Shown: positions 18,115 through 27,575 of the stretch, piece after piece
How positions within the stretch are numbered: position 1 is the first letter of the stretch
Layout: each line of letters opens with the position of its first letter
Origin: GCA-2712985 sp964515905
GTDB lineage: Bacteria > Pseudomonadota > Alphaproteobacteria > UBA7887
Length of the DNA: 64,000 nt
NCBI GenBank assembly: GCA_964515905.1
Contig: CAZEWK010000072.1
Span: forward strand, 1-64,000
Direction: 5' to 3'
Notes under the pieces: generated by a model
Database searches by the model: none
Seen by the model: the letters and a program-made list of their open reading frames with translations, nothing else
What the model was told of the DNA's origin: nothing
Program-made: the position numbers and the translations under genes

Positions 18115-19180
18115 GCTCGTCTAATCTAATAACCTGGTCATTCCTAGCCAGCGCGTCAATGAATGGGTCCAGTAATTCTCCACGCAACATTTTGTCCATA
18201 TCAAACTCGCTAACATTTATCCGGTGATCTGTTATTCTTCCCTGGGGAAAATTATAAGTTCGTACACGCTCAGAACGATCCCCAGTACCAACCTGCAAAC
18301 GGCGGGCTTCTGCTCTTTCCTCAGCCTGTGCCGCTCGTTTTTGCTCATATAGTCGGGCTCGCATAATGCGCATTCCCTTTGCCTTATTTTTGTGTTGAGA
18401 TTTCTCATCTTGCTGAGACACGACTATACCAGTTGGTACATGAGTGATCCGCACCGCGCTATCAGTTGTGTTAACCGATTGCCCACCTGGACCACTAGCC
18501 CTAAAAACGTCGATTCTCAGGTCTTTATCATCTATATGAATGTCTACTTCTTCTGCCTCAGGCAACACTGCGACTGTTGCCGCGGAGGTATGGACCCTCC
18601 CGGAAGCCTCCGTCTTAGGCACCCGTTGGACCCTGTGGACACCTGACTCGAATTTAAGACGTGCAAAAACACCACGACCACTTATAGATGCTGAAGCATC
18701 CTTAAACCCCCCTAATCCTGTTTCCGAAAAATGGAGCACCTCAAAACGCCATGAATGCATTTCCGAGTATCGTTGGTACATTCTAAAAAGATCAGCAGCA
18801 AAAAGTGCTGCTTCATCGCCACCAGTTCCAGCTCGCACTTCGATAATTACGTTCTTCGCATCATCTTGGTCTCCGGGCAAAAGTAGCACTTGCACCTGAC
18901 GCTCTAATTCTGGCTCACCTTGTTTTAGGGTAGCAAACTCCTGCTCCGCCAGGTCTCTGAATTCCTTCTCTGTGTCTTTATCTGTAATTAAATAAGACAA
19001 GTCAGACATTTCTTCACGAACTTTTCTTAAATTATTTGCTGCATCAATAATTGGTGAAAGTTCCGCATATTCCTTAGACAATCGTGTACGTTGATCCGAA
19101 GAAATGCCGGGATCAATTAATTGATTATTAATTTCACTATGCCTATCAATTATCTTGTTCAGACGTTCATCAAATTTCAT
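18107..19180 (-). CDS. prfA: Peptide chain release factor 1
   Basis: RF1 reads stop codons UAA and UAG and triggers peptide release. The 357-residue protein is full length, with RAGTGGDEAALFAADLFRMY in domain 2, the GGQ motif at residues 232-234 within ASGPGGQSVNTTDSAV, and the C-terminal helix. Its glutamine is the target of PrmC encoded just downstream with an 8-base overlap. ATG start at 19180. Confidence 0.97.
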   Translation of the reverse strand: MKFDERLNKIIDRHSEINNQLIDPGISSDQRTRLSKEYAELSPIIDAANNLRKVREEMSDLSYLITDKDTEKEFRDLAEQEFATLKQGEPELERQVQVLLLPGDQDDAKNVIIEVRAGTGGDEAALFAADLFRMYQRYSEMHSWRFEVLHFSETGLGGFKDASASISGRGVFARLKFESGVHRVQRVPKTEASGRVHTSAATVAVLPEAEEVDIHIDDKDLRIDVFRASGPGGQSVNTTDSAVRITHVPTGIVVSQQDEKSQHKNKAKGMRIMRARLYEQKRAAQAEERAEARRLQVGTGDRSERVRTYNFPQGRITDHRINVSEFDMDKMLRGELLDPFIDALARNDQVIRLDELG

Positions 19181-19299
19181 TTCGTATCATTGCCGTTTTA
19201 ATACCTAAGTCCTATATACTTCCGGCCCTAAAATATTTCATTAATATTATCGAGTGAACAATTAACAGATTTGAAAGCACTGCGTTTTAGTTAATTAGT

Positions 19300-20403
19300 C
19301 TATACGCTTTCCTCAGCGATTTCGCGAGCCTTTCTCTCCACCATTTTAATTAAGTCTTCGATTAACGCTTCATCCTTAATTATATGGTCTGTAACACCAG
19401 CTAAATAGACCTGGTGATTCCCGTTGCCACCTCCCGTAATTCCAAGGTCTGTTTGACGAGCCTCTCCAGGCCCATTCACTACACACCCTATTACAGACAG
19501 CGTCATCGGTGTGTCGATATGGGCAAGCCGTTTTTCTAAGATTTCAACTGTTTTTATCACAGAAAATTGTTGCCGCGCGCACGACGGACACGACACGATA
19601 TTGATCCCCCGATGGCGCAATTTCAGAGCCTTTAATAACTCAAAACCAACCTTAACTTCCTCGACGGGATCAGCAGATAATGATACACGAATTGTATCGC
19701 CAATACCGGCCCAAAGTAATTTACCAAGGCCAATGGAACTTCTTACTGTTCCCGGCAATAGTCCCCCCGCCTCAGTAATTCCAATATGCAATGGGTAATC
19801 GCAAGCATCTGCAAGACCTTCATATGCGGCAACCGCAAGATAAACGTCTGATGCCTTAACGCTTATTTTGAAGTCGAAAAAATCATTGTCTTCCAGAATT
19901 TTTGCATGCATTAGCGCGCTTTCAACCAGCGCCTCTGGACAAGGAGAGCCATACTTATCTAACAAATTACGCTCTAAAGAACCGGCATTTACTCCAATCC
20001 GCATAGAACAACCGTGAGTTTTTGCTGCCTTGACAACTTCGCGCACCCTAATCTGGGAGCCTATGTTCCCCGGATTTATTCGTAAACAATGGGCCCCCGC
20101 CTCCGCGGCTTCGATAGCTCTTTTATAATGAAAGTGGATATCAGCGACGATAGGAACTTTGACAGCGGAAATGATGTCGCGTAGAGCGACTGTTGACTCC
20201 TTATCAGGGCATGAAATCCTGACAATATCTGCGCCAGCCAACTCGAGTGCCTGAACTTGCCGTATCGTGGCCAATTTATCTGTAGTTAGTGTATTGGTCA
20301 TAGATTGGACAGAAATTGGAGCACCACCTCCAACCAAAACATTGCCAACACTGATTTGACGACTTTGGCGCCGCTGAATTTGTTGATAGGGACGGACGTT
20401 CAT
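19300..20403 (-). CDS. ispG: 4-hydroxy-3-methylbut-2-en-1-yl diphosphate synthase (IspG)
   Basis: IspG (GcpE) carries out the penultimate step of the MEP pathway to isoprenoids, reducing MEcPP to HMBPP with a [4Fe-4S] cluster. The 367-residue protein shows the barrel sequence VGGGAPISVQSMTNT, ADIVRISCPD, the cluster cysteines in VSCPSCARQQF, a third Cys in GCVVNGPGEA, and the GITGGGNG glycine loop. Length is the bacterial short form. It follows the RodZ-like gene by 91 bases, a pairing frequent in proteobacteria. Confidence 0.96.
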   Translation of the reverse strand: MNVRPYQQIQRRQSRQISVGNVLVGGGAPISVQSMTNTLTTDKLATIRQVQALELAGADIVRISCPDKESTVALRDIISAVKVPIVADIHFHYKRAIEAAEAGAHCLRINPGNIGSQIRVREVVKAAKTHGCSMRIGVNAGSLERNLLDKYGSPCPEALVESALMHAKILEDNDFFDFKISVKASDVYLAVAAYEGLADACDYPLHIGITEAGGLLPGTVRSSIGLGKLLWAGIGDTIRVSLSADPVEEVKVGFELLKALKLRHRGINIVSCPSCARQQFSVIKTVEILEKRLAHIDTPMTLSVIGCVVNGPGEARQTDLGITGGGNGNHQVYLAGVTDHIIKDEALIEDLIKMVERKAREIAEESV

Positions 20404-20494
20404 AAATAGTAATTCCTAAATAAACAACTCATAGCTTGTTTCGATTTTAGCACATGAAACCAATAACCGATATAAACTAGCCTATAGCGAATTA

Positions 20495-21706
20495 CTATTG
20501 TATATCGGGTTGAGACGCAGAACGTAAACCCTCTGGGTCAAGTGGTATATTTCTGCGAACAGCTCCCTCTGGCCCTAGTGGCGGGATTGCTTGGCCATCA
20601 ATTAGAACCTCTATTCCGCCTGCGTTACCGGTAATTAATAACAAACCAGCTTCGTCAGGCACTTTGTAACTATCACCGGTGTAAAGAATTCTAGTTATTA
20701 ACAAGTCGTTGGCCGCCGTTTGCACTTGCACCCAACTATCCTGTCGTGCAATTAGCGTAATCCTAGAATTCGTATTTTCGATTCCATAAATCCGAGGGTC
20801 CGCCTGGTTAACGGAGCTGGTAGGCGGAGGAGGAGGCGTCGGTATTAAAGTTGGCTCGGCAGGAGCAGCAGCCATATTACCTGTAATCGCCTCAGAACTT
20901 TCGACAAACGTGGTATTATCGCCCTCTTTTAGTGGGGCTGATTCCTCAGACGCTTGTGGCGTTGGTCCACTATCGGGAAGCTCCTCTAATTCAATACTCG
21001 CCCCTACTTCGGCTTCGTCTGAGAGAAGAATTCCCTCCCCGACTGCCACCAACGTTTGTGAATCAACAGGGGCAGACTGGTTTTCTATCCCTATATCAGC
21101 ACTCTCTGTTGCAATGTCTGCAGAGGGAAGCACAGCTCCTACTCCCTCTCTGAATTCAGTCGTTTCTCTTGTAGCCTCTTGCGGAGGTTTGTCTAATTCG
21201 GACTCTTCGGCAGATAAACCGTTAGATTGTGTTTCCCCAAAACCAGTTGGGACGTCTTGCACCGCATCAAAGGTCGCCTGATCATCGCTGTCCAGCAGAA
21301 ACCAAATCCCAAACACTATTATTGCCGCAAACACAGAACCCGCAATAACCGGCATGTTGGGTACACTTGTTTCCTCAGGTGGGGTCGGGAATTCAAGCTC
21401 TGGCTTTGCTTCAAACCCAGACACCTCAGATCTAAATTGATCAACTGTAACTTTAGAATCTGTGCCTAAATAATCAGAGTAAGTGCGCAGAAAACCCATA
21501 ACGTACGCAGGGCCAGGTAAGTTCTCAAATTTTCCTTCTTCTATGGCCCGAATGTATCTGGAACTGATCCTTAGAACCTGTGCAACATCCTCAATGGTAT
21601 GTCCTTGCAGCTCTCGATTGTTGCGTAAGTCAGCACCCACACCCCTATAAGGTTCTAAGGTACCCGCAGACTGTGACTCTAAGTCAAATTTTCCTGAGAT
21701 CGTCAT
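20495..21706 (-). CDS. RodZ-like HTH/DUF4115 membrane protein
   Basis: A 403-residue protein with three parts. Residues 20-85 hold an HTH_25 domain (LRNNRELQGHTIEDVAQVLR, ending in LPGPAYVMGFLRTYSDYLG). One membrane segment lies near 118-142 (GSVFAAIIVFGIWFLL). A long Glu/Ser/Pro-rich periplasmic linker leads to a C-terminal beta domain (about 305-385, LIARQDSWVQVQTAANDLLI), which is DUF4115. This is the architecture of RodZ, which links MreB to the wall-elongation machinery. Its presence beside a division cluster stripped of wall genes is worth noting, although RodZ-like proteins are not proof of a wall. Confidence 0.85.
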   Translation of the reverse strand: MTISGKFDLESQSAGTLEPYRGVGADLRNNRELQGHTIEDVAQVLRISSRYIRAIEEGKFENLPGPAYVMGFLRTYSDYLGTDSKVTVDQFRSEVSGFEAKPELEFPTPPEETSVPNMPVIAGSVFAAIIVFGIWFLLDSDDQATFDAVQDVPTGFGETQSNGLSAEESELDKPPQEATRETTEFREGVGAVLPSADIATESADIGIENQSAPVDSQTLVAVGEGILLSDEAEVGASIELEELPDSGPTPQASEESAPLKEGDNTTFVESSEAITGNMAAAPAEPTLIPTPPPPPTSSVNQADPRIYGIENTNSRITLIARQDSWVQVQTAANDLLITRILYTGDSYKVPDEAGLLLITGNAGGIEVLIDGQAIPPLGPEGAVRRNIPLDPEGLRSASQPDIQ

Positions 21707-21835
21707 TTGCGTTGTCGCCTAGATCTAAGATCTCGTCTAATCCAACGGAATGACTTCAGCAGCACATTACTGCCCGAATGAAGTCAGTCTTGCCAAGAAC
21801 TCGATAATCTTAACATAATACCAAGTGTTTCCCCG

Positions 21836-21952
21836 TTACAATAATTGAAATTCCGCGGCAATGAGTTGGCCCGCGCCTAAAACGTAGGAGAAAACTGCTA
21901 GCAAAATCAAGGCTGATTCCGACAAAGCGGCCCTATTGCCTTGTGTTTCCAT
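21836..21952 (-). CDS. Putative 38-residue single-pass membrane protein after lysC
   Basis: I do not recognise this small ORF. It begins with ATG at 21952, 12 bases after the lysC stop on the same strand, with AGGTG nine bases upstream. The peptide starts METQGNRAALSE and continues with a hydrophobic helix (SALILLAVFSYVLGAGQLIA), ending after a few residues at TAA. The polar start, one membrane helix and close spacing to lysC suggest a real small membrane protein, but no homologue is known to me and chance is possible. Confidence 0.35.
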   Translation of the reverse strand: METQGNRAALSESALILLAVFSYVLGAGQLIAAEFQLL

Positions 21953-21964
21953 TGTGCCAATCAC

Positions 21965-23185
21965 CTACTCAGTATCCAAACCATATGCCGTGTGAAGGGA
22001 TCTAAGCGCTAGCTCAATATACTCCTCAGCAATCAGCACACTCACTTTTATTTCTGAAGTCGATATAACTTGAATATTGATACCTTTATCAGCAAGGGTT
22101 TCAAACATCTTTTTGGCGACCCCTGCATGGGTTCGCATCCCAACCCCGATCACTGAAACCTTAACAACGTCGGAATCAAATAGAAGCGTCTGATAACCGA
22201 GTGTTTCTTGATTTAATTTAATAATCTCAAGAGCCCGCTCTAGGTCCGCTTTCCCTACAGTGAAAGTAAGATCAGCAGACGACCCATCATCTGAGGCATT
22301 CTGTACAATCATGTCGACATTGACACTCGCATCGGATAGCGGACCAAAAATACCAGCGGCAATACCAGGACGATCCGGTATTCCGGTTAAAGTTATTTTT
22401 GCTTCATCTCTGCTATACGCGATCCCACTGACTACTTTTTGTTCCACTATCGCATCCTCATCAACTAGTAGGGTCCCTGGGACACTATCAAAGGATGACA
22501 GCACCTGCACAATGACTTTATTCCGCATGGCAAGTTCTGCAGCTCGGCTTTGCAGCACCTTCGCACCCAAGGAAGCCATTTCAAGCATCTCTTCGTAGGC
22601 TATTTTGTCAAGCTTGCGAGCTTTGGTGACAATACGTGGATCGCTAGTATATACGCCATCAACGTCAGTGTAGATGTTGCATAAGTCCGCCTCTAGCGCC
22701 GCTGCAAGCGCAACAGCGGACGCATCGGATCCGCCTCTTCCTAAGGTTGCGACCCGTTCTCTTCTGGTAATCCCTTGAAACCCAGGAACAACCGCAACCT
22801 CGCCGCGACACATTCGATTTATAATCTCTCCTGTTTCGATGGATTGGATATGTGCTTTCCCGTGGTCGCCATTAGTGTTGATTGGTAGTTGCCAAGCAAG
22901 CCAAGAACGAGCAGGAATTCCAAGGGATTGGATGGCCAAGGCCATAAGCCCCGCTGTTATTTGCTCCCCAGCAGAGACAACAACATCATATTCTCTTGCA
23001 TCATGAAGGGCCGATATTTCTCTGGTCAGGGAAACTAACCTGCTGGTAGTTCCTGCCATGGCGGAAACAACTACCGCAACTTGGTCACCATTGTTGATTG
23101 CCTCCTCAACGCGATGAGCAGCATTGAAAATTTTTTCAACAGTGGCGAGTGACGTCCCGCCAAATTTTTGGATTACTCTGGCCAT
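21965..23185 (-). CDS. lysC: Aspartate kinase
   Basis: Phosphorylates aspartate, the first step to lysine, threonine and methionine. The 406-residue monofunctional enzyme has KFGGTS at residues 7-12, the GRGGSDASAVALAAAL substrate loop near 150 and two C-terminal ACT domains (from about 265 and 345: LTGIPDRPGIAAGIFGPLSD and VSVIGVGMRTHAGVAKKMF). ACT domains normally give feedback control by lysine and threonine. Divergent from ubiG with 97 bases between start codons, an arrangement seen in many alphaproteobacteria. Confidence 0.97.
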   Translation of the reverse strand: MARVIQKFGGTSLATVEKIFNAAHRVEEAINNGDQVAVVVSAMAGTTSRLVSLTREISALHDAREYDVVVSAGEQITAGLMALAIQSLGIPARSWLAWQLPINTNGDHGKAHIQSIETGEIINRMCRGEVAVVPGFQGITRRERVATLGRGGSDASAVALAAALEADLCNIYTDVDGVYTSDPRIVTKARKLDKIAYEEMLEMASLGAKVLQSRAAELAMRNKVIVQVLSSFDSVPGTLLVDEDAIVEQKVVSGIAYSRDEAKITLTGIPDRPGIAAGIFGPLSDASVNVDMIVQNASDDGSSADLTFTVGKADLERALEIIKLNQETLGYQTLLFDSDVVKVSVIGVGMRTHAGVAKKMFETLADKGINIQVISTSEIKVSVLIAEEYIELALRSLHTAYGLDTE

Positions 23186-23282
23186 CTACAAATTACCGTT
23201 AAGCAATAGTGACATACTTTATTACATGTTGACTATGTTTCAGTTGCGATTACATCAAGGCTATAGATAATGTGGTCGACGT

Positions 23283-24092
23283 ATGCAAGCAATCGGATGG
23301 CAAACTGTGGCCAGTTCATTTTCGCAAATACCAGGTTCTTCTGATTCAACCATAGACACCGAAGAAATAGCTCGTTTTGAGCGTTTATCTCAAGACTGGT
23401 GGGATCCCAATGGACCTATGAAGGCGTTGATGAAGCTTAATCCTACCAGAATAGGCTATATACGGGACCAAGTCCTACAAAGCCTAGATGTCGAACCTTT
23501 TACTAATCAGCCTTTTGCTGGACTTAAGGTGCTAGATATTGGCTGTGGTGGTGGTCTGCTTTCAGAACCTATTGCACGACTAGGAGGTGAAGTACTAGGA
23601 ATTGACGCTGCAGCAACTAATATTTCAGTGGCCAAAACGCACGCTCGACAGATGGGTTTAAAGATTGATTATAGGTCTACCTCACTAGAAGACCTAACCA
23701 AATCCGGAGAATTGTACGACATTGTGTTAGCCATGGAGATTTTGGAACACGTTGCAGATAGATCCACGTTTATTCGACTCGCTACAAAATGTGTCCAACC
23801 AGGGGGCATTATATTTGTCTCCACCATTAACCGAACAATTAAAGCATTAGCCACTGCTAAAATTGGTGCGGAATACATCCTAAACTGGGTGCCTAAAGGA
23901 ACACACGATTGGAGAAAATTTAGTCGCCCCTCTTTTTTAGTAGAGAATTTAATGCACAACGGATTAGAAATCGTTGACATCCGGGGTATGCATTACAGCT
24001 TATTTAGCGACCTCTGGCATCTTTCAAATGACGTGCGGGTTAATTATATTTTACATGCGAAGAAACTACTGCTACCCCTGAACTCTAGCTGA
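23283..24092 (+). CDS. ubiG: Ubiquinone biosynthesis O-methyltransferase UbiG
   Basis: UbiG performs both O-methylations in ubiquinone synthesis. The 269-residue product has the family N-terminal phrase TEEIARFERLSQDWWDPNG and KLNPTRIGYI, then the SAM-binding LDIGCGGGLLSEP and the ISVAKTHA stretch. The C-terminal KGTHDWRKFSRP segment is typical. ATG 23283 gives a slightly long N-terminus. It ends 8 bases inside the 3' end of the convergent aminotransferase gene. Confidence 0.95.
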   Translation: MQAIGWQTVASSFSQIPGSSDSTIDTEEIARFERLSQDWWDPNGPMKALMKLNPTRIGYIRDQVLQSLDVEPFTNQPFAGLKVLDIGCGGGLLSEPIARLGGEVLGIDAAATNISVAKTHARQMGLKIDYRSTSLEDLTKSGELYDIVLAMEILEHVADRSTFIRLATKCVQPGGIIFVSTINRTIKALATAKIGAEYILNWVPKGTHDWRKFSRPSFLVENLMHNGLEIVDIRGMHYSLFSDLWHLSNDVRVNYILHAKKLLLPLNSS

Positions 24093-25227
24093 GCGCTTGG
24101 GCCAGAAGGTCAATGTCCTGCTCACTGTTGTATACGTGAGTTGATACCCGCACCCATAGCTCTCCACTGAATAAAAATACTGGAACCTCGATGTGATGTT
24201 GACGGAGCAGATAGTCATGTAATCCTTCAGGAGTGCGTAATTTCTCTTTCCATCTACTATTTACACGCACGGTAACCATAGCTCCCGTGCAGAGCGCTAC
24301 GGCTGTTCGCTCTGTACCCCAGCGATTAACCAATTCATCTCCAGCCCAATTTGCCAGTTCCTGAATGTAATTGCGAACACCCTCCACACCAAGTTTTTTC
24401 CAAAAGTCTATTGCAGCAGTGACGGAAAGCCAGGCCGAGGGATCTCTAATTCCCAACCAAGAAAATTCCTCCCAAAACCCTTCATTGTAGCCAGTGGAAA
24501 CCACGTTTGGCCGTGTATCATGTTTCTGTTTATCAGTGACGGAAAGTAGGCCACAACCTTTTGGAGCACATAGCCATTTGTGACAGCTTCCGACATACCA
24601 GTCAGCACCCAAGGCATCAATATCAAGATCTACCATTCCGGGGGCATGAGCACCGTCTACCAGAACTGGAATGTTCTTCGCGTGACAAAGGTTCACGAGA
24701 CGCTTAATTGGCATTAAGACACTACTACGCGAACTTATGTGGTCAAATACTGCTAATCGTATACCGGGATGAAGAACACCATCCACCGCCTCGATGATCT
24801 CGTCATCTGAATGGACCGGCCGCGGTATTTTTGCAATCACTAATTTTGCGCCCGTAACCCCACAGATACTGATAAGTTTATTCTTGACACCCCTGTAGGC
24901 CTGATCAGTAGATAGGAGGGTATCACCTGGAGTCAAATTAATAGCCTCGATAGCCGCGTTTATCCCTTCGGTACTATTTGTAACAAAGGCCAAAGTATCG
25001 GAGTTGCATCCGACAAACTCTGCAAGATCCTCCGCCGCATCTTGCAGGTGTCTTCGGAAACACTGTTCAAAAAAATATACTGGTTGCCGTTCAATTTTGT
25101 CGCGCCATGCATTTTGGGCCTCAATGACGGATCGCGGAACTGCACCATACGACCCATGGTTTAAGAAGGTTATTCGCTTATCAAGCAGCCAATCATCGCG
25201 AACTGCATGCCCATAATTTTCACTCAA
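24085..25227 (-). CDS. Aminotransferase class V, isopenicillin-N epimerase-like
   Basis: A fold-type I PLP enzyme of 380 residues. FLNHGSYGAVPRSVIEAQ at the start is the signature of the isopenicillin-N epimerase-like branch; TNSTEGINAAI binds the cofactor phosphate, DGAHAPG holds the cofactor-stacking region, and the Schiff-base lysine is K217 in GSCHKWLCAPKG. Members include epimerases and cysteine lyase or desulfurase-like enzymes; the substrate is not deducible. Single gene, convergent with ubiG (8-base overlap) and 50 bases after DUF1178. Confidence 0.85.
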   Translation of the reverse strand: MSENYGHAVRDDWLLDKRITFLNHGSYGAVPRSVIEAQNAWRDKIERQPVYFFEQCFRRHLQDAAEDLAEFVGCNSDTLAFVTNSTEGINAAIEAINLTPGDTLLSTDQAYRGVKNKLISICGVTGAKLVIAKIPRPVHSDDEIIEAVDGVLHPGIRLAVFDHISSRSSVLMPIKRLVNLCHAKNIPVLVDGAHAPGMVDLDIDALGADWYVGSCHKWLCAPKGCGLLSVTDKQKHDTRPNVVSTGYNEGFWEEFSWLGIRDPSAWLSVTAAIDFWKKLGVEGVRNYIQELANWAGDELVNRWGTERTAVALCTGAMVTVRVNSRWKEKLRTPEGLHDYLLRQHHIEVPVFLFSGELWVRVSTHVYNSEQDIDLLAQALS

Positions 25228-25277
25228 CGCATCATCTCAAGCTACTAGATCCACATTAAACGCCCCGCGGTCTTAGG

Positions 25278-25715
25278 CTAACTATCCGTTCGGGGGACCC
25301 AAGGAATTGCCTTTATAGGCACTCCTTCTTCATGGAGTTCCTGTGCATCTTCGTCACTTGCCTCGCCGTAAATGCTGCGTTTCTCAGTCTCCCCATAGTG
25401 GATTCGTCTAGCTTCCTCAGCAAAACGGGTTCCCACATAGTCACTGTTTTTTTCCACTGTCTCCCTAAGCGCACGACAAGTACGCATTATTTTTTCAGTC
25501 ATATCATTATCCGCGGCCGACCGCAGTTCGGCTTTTCCTGTCTCCCCCGCACCCACAGCTATGTTGGGAGCCATTGGAGCTTTTCGAATCGTACGCTCCC
25601 CACAAACCGGACAGGAAATTTCTTTTCCACTACATTGTTTGTCAAAGGTAGCATTATCTCTAAACCAGGCTTCAAAGACATGATCTTTGGCACACTTGAG
25701 GTCAAAAACAATCAT
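25278..25715 (-). CDS. DUF1178 zinc-ribbon-like protein
   Basis: A small 145-residue protein with a zinc-ribbon-like N-terminus: Cys9 in LKCAKDHVFEAWF and CPVCGERTIRKAPMAPNI near residue 35. The C-terminal half includes AEEARRIHYGE and EDAQELHEEGVPIKAIPW, the conserved DUF1178 ending. The function is unknown. In alphaproteobacteria it is regularly found near grxC, a nitrilase-like gene, ubiG and lysC, as here. Confidence 0.88.
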   Translation of the reverse strand: MIVFDLKCAKDHVFEAWFRDNATFDKQCSGKEISCPVCGERTIRKAPMAPNIAVGAGETGKAELRSAADNDMTEKIMRTCRALRETVEKNSDYVGTRFAEEARRIHYGETEKRSIYGEASDEDAQELHEEGVPIKAIPWVPRTDS

Positions 25716-25882
25716 TAACTAACACCTGTTATGGTCCAAAATGGGCGAAATAAAAACCTTATTCCCAACAGATGACATCTTATTGCTATCAAATTCAAGT
25801 TATTACTTGCCCCTAACTTACCCGTATTCTGAAGCTTGGGTTTCTTTTTACATATCGCAATCGTCAAAGAAACGATATTTGT

Positions 25883-26452
25883 ATGGACAAAACTAGTCGA
25901 AACTGGAGTGCTACCAGCATGAATAAACATAAGTCCCTATCTCCGTCGCCTTGGGTTCTGCGTTTTGCCAACCTAATTACGAATGGGGGCCCCGTGTTAG
26001 ATTTAGCGTGCGGAAGTGGCCGGCATACCAGATATTTTCTAGCGAAAGGTCATTTGGTAACTGCTGTTGACCGTGACCTGAGCAAAATTAATGATATAGA
26101 TAACGATCTACTCACCAAAATAGAAGCAGATTTGGAAAACGTAACTGGTTGGATTCCACCACAAAACTTTTTCGGAGCGGTTGTTGTAACAAATTACCTT
26201 TATCGTCCAATCCTGACACACTTGATCAAAAGCCTTACCCGTCGCGGAATCTTACTTTATGAAACGTTCTCGAAAGGAAATGAAAAGTATGGGCGTCCAA
26301 AACGCCCAGAGTATTTACTTGAGCCGGGCGAACTTTTAGAGGCTGTTCGTGGACATCTGAAAGTTATTGCCTATGAAGATGTAACCATTAACCAACCAAA
26401 ACTCGCTTGTGTTCAAAGAATCTGCTGTTATTTAGAACAGCCCTCTAACTAG
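25883..26452 (+). CDS. Class I SAM-dependent methyltransferase
   Basis: A 189-residue protein with the SAM-binding motif VLDLACGSGRHTRYFLAKGH and VTAVDRDLSKI, followed by ADLENVTGW and a strand with VVVTNYLYRPIL, where the acidic or aromatic catalytic residues usually lie. TehB/YbdZ-like small methyltransferases look like this; the substrate is unknown. Starts at ATG 25883 or 25919 (MNKHKSLSPSPW), the latter with GGAG about 10 bases upstream. Inserted as a plus-strand gene between DUF1178 and the nitrilase-like gene. Confidence 0.8.
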   Translation: MDKTSRNWSATSMNKHKSLSPSPWVLRFANLITNGGPVLDLACGSGRHTRYFLAKGHLVTAVDRDLSKINDIDNDLLTKIEADLENVTGWIPPQNFFGAVVVTNYLYRPILTHLIKSLTRRGILLYETFSKGNEKYGRPKRPEYLLEPGELLEAVRGHLKVIAYEDVTINQPKLACVQRICCYLEQPSN

Positions 26453-26467
26453 TTTTCATATTGACCA

Positions 26468-27307
26468 CTAATTAGTACTTGCTAGGGGTTTTATCGATTG
26501 TTCCAGTGCGAAGGAGCCATCATGACTCAAGCTGGGGACTGATGCTCTGGCGCTTGCAGATTTGGATAAGTCCAGGTCCGCAAAAATCAAACCAGGACTA
26601 TTACCAGCATCTGCTAGGACCCGCCCCCATGGATCAATAATTAAAGAGTGTCCATAAGTTGAGCGTTGCCCATAGTTTGTACCACACTGTGCAGGAGCAA
26701 GCACATAACAACTGGTTTCTATGGCTCGCGCCCGTAATAAAATATGCCAGTGTGCTTCGCCTGTTGGCCGCGTGAATGCAGAGGGAACAGTAAGAATCTC
26801 TGCACCCGCCTGGGCGAGTTGTCGATATAGGTGGGGGAACCTCAAATCATAGCATATACTTAGTCCAATTTTGCCGATTGGAGTTTTCGCCAAAATTGCA
26901 GAGGCCCCTGGCTGGTAGCGATCCGATTCCCGATATGATTCCCCATTCGGTAAATCGACGTCGAACATATGAATTTTATCGTACCGTACTGTTATCTGGC
27001 CCAGATTATTAATCAGGAAAGACCGGTTAACCAGCGTGCGCTCGGAATATAGAATGGCCAATGAGCCGACCAAGGTCCACAATCCCCTTTTAGCAGAGAG
27101 CTCGCGAAAGGCGTTGAGAGCAGGATGGGAATCCTCAACAGTCGCGTGCTTCAGCATTTCTTTACCCGGTCCCAAGTGACCCGTGTTTTCCGGAGTTGCT
27201 ACAAATTCTGCTCCCTCATCCCAGGCCACATGCATCAGGTCGCATGTCGCTTGAATATTGGCAGCCATACTTGGACCACTGTTTAACTGGAGACACGCAA
27301 CCCGCAT
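26468..27307 (-). CDS. Carbon-nitrogen hydrolase (nitrilase superfamily, NIT1/NIT2-like)
   Basis: A 279-residue amidase-type enzyme with the Glu-Lys-Cys triad: E40 in ATPENTG, K111 in VRYDKIHMF and C152 in LSICYDLRFPHL. The phrase QPGASAILAKTPIGKIGLS and YGHSLIIDPWG are typical of Nit1/Nit2-like proteins, which remove damaged (deaminated) glutathione or act as omega-amidases. Adjacent grxC, 7 bases upstream, fits a thiol-redox or glutathione-repair role, which is inference from context. Confidence 0.88.
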   Translation of the reverse strand: MRVACLQLNSGPSMAANIQATCDLMHVAWDEGAEFVATPENTGHLGPGKEMLKHATVEDSHPALNAFRELSAKRGLWTLVGSLAILYSERTLVNRSFLINNLGQITVRYDKIHMFDVDLPNGESYRESDRYQPGASAILAKTPIGKIGLSICYDLRFPHLYRQLAQAGAEILTVPSAFTRPTGEAHWHILLRARAIETSCYVLAPAQCGTNYGQRSTYGHSLIIDPWGRVLADAGNSPGLIFADLDLSKSASARASVPSLSHDGSFALEQSIKPLASTN

Positions 27308-27314
27308 GACTCCC

Positions 27315-27575
27315 CTATCTTTCCTTCAACAGTGGTTCTAGTTCCCCGGACTCATCAAGCGCTACCAGTTCATCCGAACCCCCTACATGCAGTTCTCCAA
27401 TGAATATCTGAGGTACACTCGTCAATCCACCAGAACGCTCAATCATTTCTAAACGACGTTCCGGCTCCCTTATCACATCAACCTCGTTGTACTCGACACC
27501 CCTAATATCGAGCAATCTTTTTGCTCGCCAACAAAACGGGCAAAGGTCCGTCACGTAGATAGTTACTTTTTCCAT
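27315..27575 (-). CDS. grxC: Glutaredoxin 3
   Basis: An 86-residue dithiol glutaredoxin, with active site CPFC at residues 12-15, the TSVPQIFIGE cis-proline segment and the HVGGSDEL glutathione-binding end. It reduces disulfides using glutathione. The second active-site position is Phe rather than the more common Tyr. In many alphaproteobacteria comF precedes grxC; here the 273 bases upstream of grxC hold no comF. Confidence 0.95.
   Translation of the reverse strand: MEKVTIYVTDLCPFCWRAKRLLDIRGVEYNEVDVIREPERRLEMIERSGGLTSVPQIFIGELHVGGSDELVALDESGELEPLLKER

Noticed and set aside
25715..25930. 71-residue minus-strand ORF upstream of DUF1178
   Set aside because: Overlaps the start of the methyltransferase gene, with no family signature.
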